From Candidatus Brevundimonas colombiensis (lineage in GTDB: Bacteria > Pseudomonadota > Alphaproteobacteria > Caulobacterales > Caulobacteraceae), in assembly GCA_029202665.1 (NCBI GenBank), contig CP119326.1, positions 62,001-126,000 of the forward strand: 64,000 nt of DNA, in the 5' to 3' direction. The notes beneath the pieces were generated by a model. That model saw only the letters and a program-made list of their open reading frames with translations, made no database searches and was not told where the DNA came from. The stretch's first letter is position 1; each line of letters begins with the position of its first letter. Positions 17,541 to 27,230 of this stretch are shown piece after piece. Both the position numbers and the translations under genes were made by a program.

Positions 17541-19376
17541 ATGAGCGCCCTTATCATCGCCCTGCTTCTGGGCGCGTCGCCTTGCGAGCCGACCGCCGCC
17601 GATGTGCGCGCAGCGGGCGGAGATGCGTGCGCGCGGGCGTGGATGGACCGATCGCTGCGCATGAACGACATAGCCGTGGTCGGAACCCACAACAGCTACA
17701 AGCTGGCCATTCCCGAGGCGGAACTGGCGGCGATGACGGCGGTCAATCCCGCCGCCCGGGGCCTGGATTACAGCCACCGTCCGCTGGTGGAGCAGTTGGA
17801 CGCGGGCGCACGTCAGCTTGAGATCGACGTGCTGAACGATCCCGACGGCGGCCGATATGCGCGGCCCGCCTCGGCCCTGGGCGGTCCGGGTCATGAGGCG
17901 CCGACCAGTCCGAGTTTCCGCGCCGCCATGACGCAGCCGGGAATGAAGGTCCTGCACATGCCCGATGTGGATTTCCGCGCCTCCTGCCTGACCTTCACGG
18001 CCTGCCTGACGCAGATCCGCGACTGGTCGACCGCGCACCCCGACCACGCGCCCATCCTGATCATGCTGAACGCCAAGACCGGCAGCCCCTCCATGCCGGG
18101 GGGCGTGGCGCCGCTGGCGTTCGACGCCGCAGCCTGGGACGCGCTGGACGCCCAAATCCGGGCGGTCTTCGATGCAGGCCGTCTGATTACGCCGGATCAG
18201 GTGCGGGGTAACCACGCGACCCTGCGCGACGGCGTGCTGGCCGGGGGCTGGCCGACGCTGGGTCAGGCGCGCGGCAAGGTGTTCTTCGCCCTGGACGAAG
18301 GGCCCGAGAAGGTCGGCGCCTATTCCGCAGGACGCCCGTCGCTTCAAGGACGGGCGATGTTCGTCAATACCGACGAGGCCAGCCCGGCCGCCGCCTATCT
18401 GACGCTGAACGACCCCGTGGTGCAAAAGGACCGCATTCAGGCCGCCGTGCGTCAGGGCTTCATCGTCCGCACCCGCGCCGACGCCGACACCGTAGAGGCC
18501 AGAACCGCAGACATCAGCCGTCGCACGGCCGCCTTCGCCAGCGGCGCGCAATATGTATCGACCGACTACTACTGGGCCGACCCACGGTTCCCCGCCTATG
18601 AAGCCCGCCTGCCCGGCGCCCAGGCGGCCGCCTGCAATCCCGTTCGAACAGAGGCGCGGTGCGACGGGCTGGCGGTCGAGATGGTCGCGGGCGCGCCGGT
18701 TCGGGGCTATCTGTCGCCAGCGGATCGGCCGGATCTGACCCAGGTCCTGGCCCCGCCGCCCGCGCCCGGCTCGCCCCGCGACCGCGCCAACGCCGAGATT
18801 TTCCGCGAGACCCGCGCCCTTCAGGGCGGGGCGCGCTGGCGACTGGCGACCGCAGACGTCGATGGCGACAAATACGATCATTTCGCCCAGGCGCTGGGCG
18901 TGCGGCTGACGCCCGAGACGGCGCCGGTGCTGACCGCTCTTCTGGACCGCTCAGGAAATGACCGGTCGGTCGTCGGCCTGGCCAAGGATTACTGGGGGAC
19001 CAAACGTCCCTATATCGGTACGGACCTGCCGATCTGCGAAGCCAAGAGCGACCATCTGGCGGGCAATCCCGACTATCCGTCCGGCCACTCGGCGCATGGC
19101 ATGCACATCGCCATGATCCTGGCCGAACTGGCGCCGCAGCGGGCCGATGCGCTTTACGCGCGCGGACGCGAGTTCGCCGAAAGCCGCTTCATCTGCGGTT
19201 CGCACAGCTACAGCGCCGTCGAGGCGGGCATACTGTCCGGCGCGGTCCTCTATGGCGCCGAACAACGCTCGGAAACCTTCCGGCGCGACATGGAGGCGGC
19301 GCGCGCCGAGGTTCAGGCCGCGCTGGCCAAGGCCCGTTCGGACACGGGCACGTCGCCGAACACGACAACCCGGTGA
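17541..19376 (+). CDS. Fusion of Ca-dependent PI-PLC-like phosphodiesterase and class A acid phosphatase (PAP2)
   Basis: A 611-residue two-domain protein with a short exported-type N terminus (MSALIIALLLGAS). Residues about 40-390 form a PI-PLC-C1 TIM-barrel, with candidate catalytic His50 (VVGTHNSYK), His139 (KVLHMPD) and Glu94/Asp96 (RQLEIDV). Residues about 415-605 form a PAP2/class A acid phosphatase. Motif 1 is K-X6-RP (Lys482, Arg489, Pro490), motif 2 is PSGH (513-516), and motif 3 is SR-X5-H (Ser548, Arg549, His555). The Asp normally three residues after that His+1 is Ala559, and Glu561 is nearby. The first domain would cleave a phosphodiester and the second remove the phosphate. It precedes a TBDR on the same strand. 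No transmembrane anchor is seen. Confidence 0.85.
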   Translation: MSALIIALLLGASPCEPTAADVRAAGGDACARAWMDRSLRMNDIAVVGTHNSYKLAIPEAELAAMTAVNPAARGLDYSHRPLVEQLDAGARQLEIDVLNDPDGGRYARPASALGGPGHEAPTSPSFRAAMTQPGMKVLHMPDVDFRASCLTFTACLTQIRDWSTAHPDHAPILIMLNAKTGSPSMPGGVAPLAFDAAAWDALDAQIRAVFDAGRLITPDQVRGNHATLRDGVLAGGWPTLGQARGKVFFALDEGPEKVGAYSAGRPSLQGRAMFVNTDEASPAAAYLTLNDPVVQKDRIQAAVRQGFIVRTRADADTVEARTADISRRTAAFASGAQYVSTDYYWADPRFPAYEARLPGAQAAACNPVRTEARCDGLAVEMVAGAPVRGYLSPADRPDLTQVLAPPPAPGSPRDRANAEIFRETRALQGGARWRLATADVDGDKYDHFAQALGVRLTPETAPVLTALLDRSGNDRSVVGLAKDYWGTKRPYIGTDLPICEAKSDHLAGNPDYPSGHSAHGMHIAMILAELAPQRADALYARGREFAESRFICGSHSYSAVEAGILSGAVLYGAEQRSETFRRDMEAARAEVQAALAKARSDTGTSPNTTTR

Positions 19377-19518
19377 AGATTGAATGAAATCAACCGTCAC
19401 AGATTGAGGGGCGAGGCTGCGGCGTCGTTGAGGGCGGTAGATCGGCCGGCATGACGCCGTGGATCGGTCGTCGCGTTTCGCAGGTGAAGCGCGTCATGTT
19501 CTCTGGGGGTCTGTCCAA

Positions 19519-22281
19519 ATGAAGAACCGAATTCTCGGCACGACGGCGCTTGTCGTCGCGACCGTTTCGCCTTTCGCCGCCTTCGCCCAAACGGCGGGTC
19601 AGACGCAGGGGCAAGCTCAGGGCGACGTCGCCCAGGTGGACGAGATCATCGTCACCGGCAGCTATCGCCGCAGCCTGGAACAAGCCGTCGATATCAAGCG
19701 CAAGACGGTCGGTTTCTCGGACTCGATCGTGGCCACCGACGTCGCCAACTTCCCCGAGCAGAACCTGGCCGAGGCGCTTCAGCGCATGCCGGGCGTGACC
19801 ATCGAACGCAACAAGGGTCTGGGCCAGCGCGTGTCGGTGCGCGGCCTGCCCGGCGAGTTCACCTTCGTCACCATCAACGGTCTGGCCACGGCCTCGGGCA
19901 GCGGCGGCCGCGATGTGGAGTTCGACATCTTCGCGTCCGAAATCATCCAGCAGGTGACGGTGCAGAAGTCGCCTCGCGCGGCGGACGAGGAAGGCGGCAT
20001 CGCCGGCTCGGTCAACATCTCGACCGCCCGCCCCTTCGATTACGAAGGGCGCCGCATCGTCGCGTCCGCCGAAGGCGCCTACAACTCCATCTCCGAGAAG
20101 ACCGATCCGAAACTGTCCTTCCTGGCCAGCGACACCTGGGGCGACTGGGGCGGTCTGGTGTCCTTCTCGACCGCACGCCGCACCAACCGCACCGACTCCG
20201 AATCCGGCATCAACTTCCGCCCCCTGACCCGTTTCCTGGCCACATCGACCGGCGCGCGGGGCGCCCAGGCCCAGGCCGTGCTGGCGCGCGACGCGGGCGT
20301 CATCGTTCAGAACCGCGCCAACACCGCCGAGACCGACCGGATCATCTTCCAGGACAAGGTCGGCGACCGCGCCTATCTGAACACCCAGGACCAGTGGGGC
20401 GGCGCCGTGTCGCTTCAGTATCGTCCCTCGACCACCTTCAGCCTGGCCTTCGACGCCCTGATCGGCCGCTATGAGACGACCGAGGACCAGTATGATGCGG
20501 CGGCCTATTCAGCCTCCAGCCGGTCGACGCTTGAGACCATCCATGAGTTCGACAAGACGACCCTGGCCGACCAGGGCCTGGTGGTGCTGCGCGACGTCTC
20601 CTACACCGCCACCCAACACGAAATGCTCAGCAAGGAGCAGATCAACGAGACCGACTATCGCCAGTTCGGGACCGAGTTGAACTGGCGCGGCGACAGCTGG
20701 AAGCTTCACGCCCTGGCTGGCTATTCCGGCGCCGAGAAGACGCTGGACTACGCCAATCTGAAGCACGTCGCCTATGCGCCGTCGCGGACGCGCTGGACGG
20801 CCGATGGTGGCGAAACGATCAAGAGCGCCAACCCCGCCTCGATCGACATGTACAACAGCCCCGACCGCTATCTGTTCGAGGCCTATGAGACGACGCTGGA
20901 GCATATCAAGGACGACAAATACGCCGCCCAGATCGACTTCACCCAGTATCTGAGCCTGAACTTCTTGCCGGCCCTGACCAGCATCCAGGTCGGCGCGCGC
21001 TACACCGACAAGTCCAAGGAACGCCAGTATGGCGAACTGAAGGTCCAGGGCACGGGCGCGGGCCGTGTCGACTATCTGAACCGGCCGATGTCGCAGAGCG
21101 AACTGACGGCCATCGGCGATCTGGTTCCCGGCGGCCGTTTCCGCGTGCGCGACCTGAACTGGAGCCAGGTGTCCAACGACTACGCCCGGCGCACCTTCCG
21201 CTACGACGGCTTCTACACGCCGTTCAACGTCGGCGACTATTACGAGGTGTCCGAAAAGGTTCTGGCCCTTTACGCCATGGCCGACCTGAACTTCGACATC
21301 GGTCCCGTGCCGGTTTCGGTGAACGGCGGCGTTCGCTACGTCGATACCTCGGTCACCTCCTCGGGCTATCACCAAATTCAGAAACCGAACGGTTCGACCG
21401 GCTATACGTCCGATCCGGTGTCCAGCGACGGCGATTATGACAAGGTGCTGCCGAGCATCAACGTGACGGCCGAACTGACCGACAGCCTGATCTTCCGCGC
21501 CGCCGCGTCCGAGACCCTGATGCGTCCGGCGCTGACCGATCTGGCCTACAAGCGCACGGCCAGCTTCAACTCGTTCCGCTTCACCGACGGCAACCCGAAC
21601 CTGAAACCCACCTACGCCAAACAGTGGGAAGTCGGCCTGGAACAGTATCTGGGCGACGGCGGCCTGCTGGCGGTCTCTTATTTCTGGAAGGAGATCGAGG
21701 GCGTGGTGCGCCAGGCCCTGACCGGCACGGTGCCGAACGTCACCAAATACAACGCCAACGGCACCGTCGACGGCGTCTATACCTTCGACGTCTACCAGCC
21801 GATCAACGAGCCGGGTTCCTACGAGATCAGCGGGGTCGAACTGGTCGCCGTGGTCCCGTTCGGCCAGTTCTATGCGCCGCTGGAAGGGTTCGGGATCAAC
21901 GCCAACTATACGATGCTGGATAGTTCTCTGACGGGATCGTCCAAGCTAGGCATTCCCACGCCGCCGGTCGGCCTGGCCGACAACACCTACAACGTCACCC
22001 TCTACTACGAGAACGCCAGGTTCCAGGCGCGGGCGTCCTATAACTACAAGGACAAATACGTCGAAGGCATCGGCTATGAGATGTATCCGATCTGGCGCGA
22101 GGGTTACGGCCAGGTCGATCTGTCCGCCAGCTATCGCGCGACCGACGCCCTTCAGATCAGTCTGGAAGGCATCAACGTCACCGACGAGGCGACCAAGGGC
22201 TATACGATGGACCCGTCCTTCCCCACGATGCGCGAACTGTCGGGACGCCGGATCAACCTGGGCCTTCGGATGGAGTTCTGA
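19519..22281 (+). CDS. TonB-dependent receptor (no STN domain)
   Basis: A 920-residue outer-membrane receptor. The signal peptide ends near residue 23 (FAAFAQ), the TonB box DEIIVTG lies at 41-47, and the plug has NFPEQNLAEALQRMPGVTIERN and VSVRGLPGEFTFVTINGL. The barrel ends INLGLRMEF. ATG 19519 gives a clean signal peptide; an upstream in-frame extension to 19459 does not. It follows the PI-PLC/phosphatase fusion by 142 bp and precedes an ECF sigma gene by 45 bp. It lacks an STN domain, so it probably imports without signalling. A phosphorylated polyol or glycerophosphodiester is a possible ligand from context only. Confidence 0.9.
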   Translation: MKNRILGTTALVVATVSPFAAFAQTAGQTQGQAQGDVAQVDEIIVTGSYRRSLEQAVDIKRKTVGFSDSIVATDVANFPEQNLAEALQRMPGVTIERNKGLGQRVSVRGLPGEFTFVTINGLATASGSGGRDVEFDIFASEIIQQVTVQKSPRAADEEGGIAGSVNISTARPFDYEGRRIVASAEGAYNSISEKTDPKLSFLASDTWGDWGGLVSFSTARRTNRTDSESGINFRPLTRFLATSTGARGAQAQAVLARDAGVIVQNRANTAETDRIIFQDKVGDRAYLNTQDQWGGAVSLQYRPSTTFSLAFDALIGRYETTEDQYDAAAYSASSRSTLETIHEFDKTTLADQGLVVLRDVSYTATQHEMLSKEQINETDYRQFGTELNWRGDSWKLHALAGYSGAEKTLDYANLKHVAYAPSRTRWTADGGETIKSANPASIDMYNSPDRYLFEAYETTLEHIKDDKYAAQIDFTQYLSLNFLPALTSIQVGARYTDKSKERQYGELKVQGTGAGRVDYLNRPMSQSELTAIGDLVPGGRFRVRDLNWSQVSNDYARRTFRYDGFYTPFNVGDYYEVSEKVLALYAMADLNFDIGPVPVSVNGGVRYVDTSVTSSGYHQIQKPNGSTGYTSDPVSSDGDYDKVLPSINVTAELTDSLIFRAAASETLMRPALTDLAYKRTASFNSFRFTDGNPNLKPTYAKQWEVGLEQYLGDGGLLAVSYFWKEIEGVVRQALTGTVPNVTKYNANGTVDGVYTFDVYQPINEPGSYEISGVELVAVVPFGQFYAPLEGFGINANYTMLDSSLTGSSKLGIPTPPVGLADNTYNVTLYYENARFQARASYNYKDKYVEGIGYEMYPIWREGYGQVDLSASYRATDALQISLEGINVTDEATKGYTMDPSFPTMRELSGRRINLGLRMEF

Positions 22282-22326
22282 TCCCGTCGTGGACCTGACC
22301 TGCGGCCCTCACCGCCGGGCGCGCGC

Positions 22327-22914
22327 ATGACCCCCGTGCGTTCGCCGCGCGTCGACGCCTCCTCCTTCTCAGGGGGAGGCGTCTTTGCGCCTGCGCGCGA
22401 CGCCGGGCTTGAGGCCGAGGTCAACCGTCTCCGCGCCGATCTGATCGCCTATCTGCTGCGCAAGAGCCGCAACGCCACTGAAGGCGACGCCGAGGACGTG
22501 GTTCAGGAAGCCTTCGCGCGCTTTCACCGCGCCGGTCACACGCTCGGTACGCCGGACGCCCGGCCCTTGTTGTTCGTCATCGCCCGCAACATCCAGCGCG
22601 ACCGCTGGAAGGCCGATGGGCGCGAAACCGCGCGCCGCAGCGATCATGATGTCCACGATCTGGACAACGGCCCGCGCGGTCTGGCCAGCGCGACACTGGA
22701 TGCGGAAACCGGCCTGATCCAGCGTCAGGACCTAGCCGCCGCCGCCGCCGTGATCCGGGCCCTGCCGCCCAAGACCCGCAGCGCCTTTCTGCTGCACCGG
22801 TTCGAAGCCCTGACCTATCGCCAGATCGCCGGACGGCTCGGCGTGTCGGTCAGCATGGTCGAGAAACATATCGCCGAAGCCCTCCGCCAACTGAAGAAAT
22901 CGCGCGGCGACTGA
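22327..22914 (+). CDS. ECF sigma factor, FecI type
   Basis: A 195-residue ECF sigma factor. Region 2 contains EGDAEDVVQEAFARFHRAG and RPLLFVIARNIQRDRWK (residues 55-100), and region 4 contains FEALTYRQIAGRLGVSVSMVEKHIAEALRQLKK near the end. It lies between two TBDR genes and is followed by fecR, so it most likely serves the STN-bearing TBDR at 24-27 kb. The first 30 residues are extra compared with the other three sigma factors in the window, so the true start could be further in. Confidence 0.9.
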   Translation: MTPVRSPRVDASSFSGGGVFAPARDAGLEAEVNRLRADLIAYLLRKSRNATEGDAEDVVQEAFARFHRAGHTLGTPDARPLLFVIARNIQRDRWKADGRETARRSDHDVHDLDNGPRGLASATLDAETGLIQRQDLAAAAAVIRALPPKTRSAFLLHRFEALTYRQIAGRLGVSVSMVEKHIAEALRQLKKSRGD

Positions 22915-23001
22915 GGTGTCGCTTCCCTGGATCGTTGTGTTTTGTAAGACGCGCCGCGCGGACAATCCGCCCGACGCATTGAAGAGGAAACCGCCACGCT
23001 G

Positions 23002-23994
23002 ATGCTGCAGCGCCTGAACATCCTTCTCGCCGCCCGCCCCCGGACGGCCGAGGCGTGGCTGGCCCGCATGGCGCGGCCGGACGCGGGCGCGCACGATCAG
23101 GCTGCGCTGACGGCGTGGCTGAGGGCGGACCCCGACCACCTGCGCCAGTACGAACAGGCCAAGGCCGATCAGGCGGCGCTGGAACCGCTGCGAAGCGTCT
23201 TCGCCGACGACTTGGCGACGCTGCGCCGCAGCCCACGTCCATCGATGACACGCCGCACCTTGCTCGCTCCCGGTCTCGCCGCATCCGCCGTCGCCATCGC
23301 CGCCGTCGTTGTTCTGCCTTCGATGCTGAAGGATCAGGGTCGGCTCTATGAAGCCGCGTCCGGCCGGATCACAGACATCGCCCTGGAGGACGGCTCACGT
23401 ATGACGCTGGACGCCGGGTCCGCCGTTCGTGTCGCCTTGCGCGACGACGCCCGCCGCGCGACGCTGGAACGGGGCGCAGCCTATTTCGAGGTGGCCCACA
23501 ACGCCGCCCGTCCCTTCCAGGTGGCGGTCGGCGACCGCAGGGTGATCGTCACCGGAACCAAGTTCGTCACCGCCCTGACCGAAGACGGTGCGGAGGTCTC
23601 TCTGTTGCAGGGGCGGGTCGCGGTGGGAAGCCGTGATGCGACGGCCAGGGACGCACTGGCGAACGCCCTTATCTTGTCGCCGGGCGAGAGAGCCGATTTC
23701 ACGCCCGGAAAACCCGGCATCCGCAAAACGACCGCCGACGTCGATACGGCGACGGCGTGGCGCAAGCGGCGGCTGGTGTTCCAGGATGCGCCGCTGTCGG
23801 TCGTACTTGCCGCCGTGGCCCGATACTCGGATCATCCCCTGGTCCTGACCGATCCTGCCTTGGGCCGCATGCGGGTGACGATGGTGCTGCCTCTGGAGGG
23901 CGAGGATGCGATCGAAGACCGGCTGACGGCCCTTTTGCCGATCCGCATGACGCCAAGCCCCGACGGCGCCCGGCGCATCGTCCGGGCCGATTGA
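23002..23994 (+). CDS. FecR-type anti-sigma/signal transducer
   Basis: A 330-residue regulator. It has an N-terminal helical segment (AEAWLARMARPDAGAHDQAALTAWL in 16-40), a membrane segment near 90-110, a FecR domain (YEAASGRITDIALEDGSRMTLDAGS onward, about 116-215) and a DUF4974-like C terminus. It sits 87 bp after the sigma gene and 73 bp before the STN-TBDR, completing a sigma-fecR-TBDR cassette. Confidence 0.9.
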   Translation: MLQRLNILLAARPRTAEAWLARMARPDAGAHDQAALTAWLRADPDHLRQYEQAKADQAALEPLRSVFADDLATLRRSPRPSMTRRTLLAPGLAASAVAIAAVVVLPSMLKDQGRLYEAASGRITDIALEDGSRMTLDAGSAVRVALRDDARRATLERGAAYFEVAHNAARPFQVAVGDRRVIVTGTKFVTALTEDGAEVSLLQGRVAVGSRDATARDALANALILSPGERADFTPGKPGIRKTTADVDTATAWRKRRLVFQDAPLSVVLAAVARYSDHPLVLTDPALGRMRVTMVLPLEGEDAIEDRLTALLPIRMTPSPDGARRIVRAD

Positions 23995-24067
23995 AACAAT
24001 GGGACATCGCAGACCTGTCACGGCGCTGCGCTAAGAGCGTCGCGGACCATTTTTCCGAGGCCAATCC

Positions 24068-27055
24068 GTGCGACCGCTCGCTGCATCGCTCTCCGGCGCA
24101 CGATGCGTAATTTGCGGCGTCGCATGGGTGCTGGCTTGCGCGACCGGCCGACCCGCCTTTGCGCAGACATCGGCGCCGGTTCAAGCCTTCGACATCGACA
24201 GTCAGGACGCCTCTTCGGCCCTGTTGCGCCTCTGCGTGGAGGCCGGGTGCGAACTGGCCTTCATCCAACCGCCGCGCCACGGCGTGCGGACACGCGCGGT
24301 GAAGGGGCGAATGAGCTGGCGGGTCGCCCTGGCGCAGATGCTGGACGGGACCGACGTGCATTATCGGTTCGTCGGATCGCGCGGCGTGCGCATCTGGGTC
24401 GCCGCCCCATCCGCGCGGCCGACCGCGCCACGGCCGAACGCGCTGCGCCCATCTGAAACGACCGAACTGGAGGCTGTCGAGGTCGTCGGCCGCCTGTCTG
24501 ACCGGATCGACCGGGCGCTGCGTCGCAAGCGCGACGCCGATGTCATATCCGACGGCCTGTCTTCCGAACGGCTCGGCGACCTGCCTTCCGCCAATCTGGC
24601 CGAGGCTCTTCAGCGCGCGCCGGGCGTGGCCATCGAGCGCGAGGTGGGCGAAGGCCAGTTCGTCAGCGTGCGCGGCCTGGGCCCGCTGTTTCAATCGGTC
24701 ACGCTTAACGGCGTGCCGGTGGCCTTCAACGAGAACATCCGCAACTCGACCCAAAGCGGGCGACAGTTCCGGTTTCGCGCCCTGTCCGTCGATCTTCTGG
24801 CAGGCGCGCATCTGGTCAAGTCTGCGACGGCGGACATGACGGAAGGCGGCATCGGCTCCAACATCGACATAGAGACCACCGGCGGACTTGACGGCGATCC
24901 CTTCGTGACCCTGCGCCTGGGGGGCGAGCACACGCAGCGAAATGGACGCACCCGCCCCGGTTTCTCGTCGGCCGGTCGGTGGATTTCCGCGACCGGCGCG
25001 GTCGGCCTGGTCGCGGGCCTGTCGCAGGATCAGAGATCCGTCCGCTACGATCGGTTCCAGGTCATGCGATATGGCGATGTGCAGGTGGACGGCCGGCGAC
25101 TGGCCGCGCCCAACGACCTGCGCACGACGGTCGAAAGCGAGGATCGCCGCCGTCGCAGCGCCTTCCTCGGCGCCGATTGGACCGTCGCGCCTGACGTTCG
25201 TCTGGATTTCGACGCCCTGGTCTCGAGCTTCGACAACGCCATCCGCGAGGACCGACTGGTCTTCGGCTTGGGCGAGCGGCTGGCGACGCCCGACGCCATT
25301 CAACGGATTGACGACGGGGTCGTCACGGCGGGCGTGATCGACGCCGGACGGATCGATAACAACACCGAGTTTTCCGACCAGTCCCACCTGAATTTCGCCG
25401 TTTCTCTCGGCGCGGACCTTGAGCGGGGGCCATGGCGGCTGCGTCCGCGCCTCAGCCTTTCCGGCGCCCATTCGGTTCTGGACACGCCGTTGGAGCGTCT
25501 CTCGGCCCAGTCGCCACAGGGCGTCGCCTACGCCTTCGACCTGGGCGACGCAGGCGAAGCGCGCCGGGCCGCACGACTGACGACCGATTTCAACCTGCTG
25601 GGCCCCGCTCAACTGGTGCTGGCGCAGTTGAATGTCAGGGCGGTGGAATCCCACGACAAGGACCTGACCGCCGCTCTTGACGCCCATCGCGACCTGGGAC
25701 GCGCGCTGACGGGCTTTCGGTTTTCGTCGATCAAGACAGGCATCCAGTTTCGCACCCGCAGCCGTAACTATGATCGTCGCGATCGCCGTGCGGCGTTACG
25801 TGCAGGCCAGCAAGACCTGGCGAGCTTCTACGACGGCGTCACGCCGCAGGACGTCTTCGCCGATCTGGTCGCACGGCGTCCGGGCCCCTGGAGCACGCCA
25901 GGCTTTGACCGGGTTCGCGACGCCTTCACCCTGGGTCCAGAGCGCGAAGACGTCGTGTTCAGACCCGATGATCTGGCGCCGACCGGATCGGATCTACAGA
26001 ACGCCTATCGCGTAAAGGAGGAGGTTGCGGCGGCCTATGTCCGGGTGGATTTCGACCGACGCCAGGCCGCCCTGCCCTATTCCGGCAACGCCGGTCTGCG
26101 GCTGGTCCTGACGCGCACCCATGTTCAGGGCGCACGGATGGCCGAGGTGGCGGGACAGGCCCAGGTCACGCCCCTGGCGCTCGACGGCGACCACGCGATC
26201 CTGTTGCCCAGTCTGAACATGGTCTTCCCCGTCACCGACGAAGTCGCCGTGCGTGTGGCGGCGTCACGCACGATCACCCGGCCGTCCCTGGCCGATCTGC
26301 GCGCCTCGACCGTGCCCGCCAGCGTCCTGGTGTCCAACATCTACGAGCGGGGACAGGCGGCCGTCGACCAGCCTGAGCCGGGTGTGATCTTCAGCGGGAT
26401 CGGCGGCAATCCGGCGCTGACCCCCTATGTCTCGACCAACCTCGACCTGTCCTATGAGGTCACGGGCCGTCGGACCAGTTTCAGCCTGGCCCTGTTCCAC
26501 AAGACGATCCACGACTTCATTCAAACCACTTCCGCGACCGAGACCTTGACGTTCGAGACGCGAACGGGTGCGGCGGTTCAGGCGGAGGTGCTGATGTCAC
26601 GTCCACACAACGTCGGTCACGCCCGGGTCAACGGGCTTGAGGCGGGCCTGCACCATCGGTTCGGCGGCGGTTTAGGCCTCTGGGCCAGCGCCACCTGGAC
26701 AAACAGCCGACTGCCGGACGGTGAACGCCTGACCGGCGTCTCCGACCTGGCGTGGTCGATCAACCCCTATCTTGAACGCGGGCCTTTCGAGATGAACCTG
26801 TCGTGGTCGTGGCGATCGGCCTTCCGTTCCGAGGCCGACCTGCAGGGCGGCGGTGTGTCCGCCTTCATCGTCGACGCAGCCGGCTATCTGGACGCTCAGG
26901 CCACCTATCGAATCACCGCCGACACGCGCCTGTCCATCGCCGCCACGAACCTGACCGACACACGCGACCTGGCCTACGACCGAACGCCCTCCCGCCTTCT
27001 CCAACTCGGTTCAGCAGGTCGACAGATGACGATCGGCCTGGAGTTCAACTGGTGA
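24068..27055 (+). CDS. TonB-dependent transducer/receptor with STN domain
   Basis: A 995-residue receptor starting at GTG 24068. The signal peptide ends near residue 33 (GRPAFAQ). The STN domain covers about 38-113 (FDIDSQDASSALLRLCVEAG...MLDGTDVHYRFVG). The plug has SANLAEALQRAPGVAIEREVGEGQFVSVRGLG and the marker MTEGGIGSNIDIETTGG. The barrel ends MTIGLEFNW. The STN domain and the adjacent sigma and fecR genes make it a signalling receptor. Its plug resembles the non-STN TBDR at 1.0-3.9 kb and the Caulobacter carbohydrate-type receptors more than siderophore receptors. The ligand is unknown. Confidence 0.9.
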   Translation: MRPLAASLSGARCVICGVAWVLACATGRPAFAQTSAPVQAFDIDSQDASSALLRLCVEAGCELAFIQPPRHGVRTRAVKGRMSWRVALAQMLDGTDVHYRFVGSRGVRIWVAAPSARPTAPRPNALRPSETTELEAVEVVGRLSDRIDRALRRKRDADVISDGLSSERLGDLPSANLAEALQRAPGVAIEREVGEGQFVSVRGLGPLFQSVTLNGVPVAFNENIRNSTQSGRQFRFRALSVDLLAGAHLVKSATADMTEGGIGSNIDIETTGGLDGDPFVTLRLGGEHTQRNGRTRPGFSSAGRWISATGAVGLVAGLSQDQRSVRYDRFQVMRYGDVQVDGRRLAAPNDLRTTVESEDRRRRSAFLGADWTVAPDVRLDFDALVSSFDNAIREDRLVFGLGERLATPDAIQRIDDGVVTAGVIDAGRIDNNTEFSDQSHLNFAVSLGADLERGPWRLRPRLSLSGAHSVLDTPLERLSAQSPQGVAYAFDLGDAGEARRAARLTTDFNLLGPAQLVLAQLNVRAVESHDKDLTAALDAHRDLGRALTGFRFSSIKTGIQFRTRSRNYDRRDRRAALRAGQQDLASFYDGVTPQDVFADLVARRPGPWSTPGFDRVRDAFTLGPEREDVVFRPDDLAPTGSDLQNAYRVKEEVAAAYVRVDFDRRQAALPYSGNAGLRLVLTRTHVQGARMAEVAGQAQVTPLALDGDHAILLPSLNMVFPVTDEVAVRVAASRTITRPSLADLRASTVPASVLVSNIYERGQAAVDQPEPGVIFSGIGGNPALTPYVSTNLDLSYEVTGRRTSFSLALFHKTIHDFIQTTSATETLTFETRTGAAVQAEVLMSRPHNVGHARVNGLEAGLHHRFGGGLGLWASATWTNSRLPDGERLTGVSDLAWSINPYLERGPFEMNLSWSWRSAFRSEADLQGGGVSAFIVDAAGYLDAQATYRITADTRLSIAATNLTDTRDLAYDRTPSRLLQLGSAGRQMTIGLEFNW

Positions 27056-27230
27056 GAAAACAGGCCTGCGCTTTATCCCCTCAAGCTGAAATCAACACGC
27101 GCACCCGAAAAGACCGACGCGAGTCAAACTGAACATCAACGCAGTCGTGCGCTGACATGCCCACACCGCGACACGCGGTGGCGCCGCTGCCAGTGCTGGC
27201 AGTCCGACGATGGAAGACCTCCAGCGCGCA
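27056..27230. terminator. Convergent gap with two tight hairpins
   Basis: Between the TBDR stop and the convergent TonB_C-like gene lie CACCGCG-ACA-CGCGGTG (27164-27180) and CTGCCAG-TG-CTGGCAG (27187-27202). Both have perfect 7-bp arms. They could end transcription from both directions, though neither is followed by a clear T-tract. Nothing else is seen in the 175 bp. Confidence 0.45.

Noticed and set aside
17235..18881. 548-codon minus-strand frame over the PI-PLC/phosphatase fusion
   Set aside because: The plus strand carries intact catalytic motifs; this frame has none and runs into the sigma gene.
11062..19518. Pho boxes near phoD and the phosphatase fusion
   Set aside because: Single TGTCAT-like words occur (for example on the minus strand near 17330), but no properly spaced repeat was found.
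23699..25687. 662-codon minus-strand frame over fecR and a TBDR
   Set aside because: Crosses two real genes on the other strand and shows no domain.
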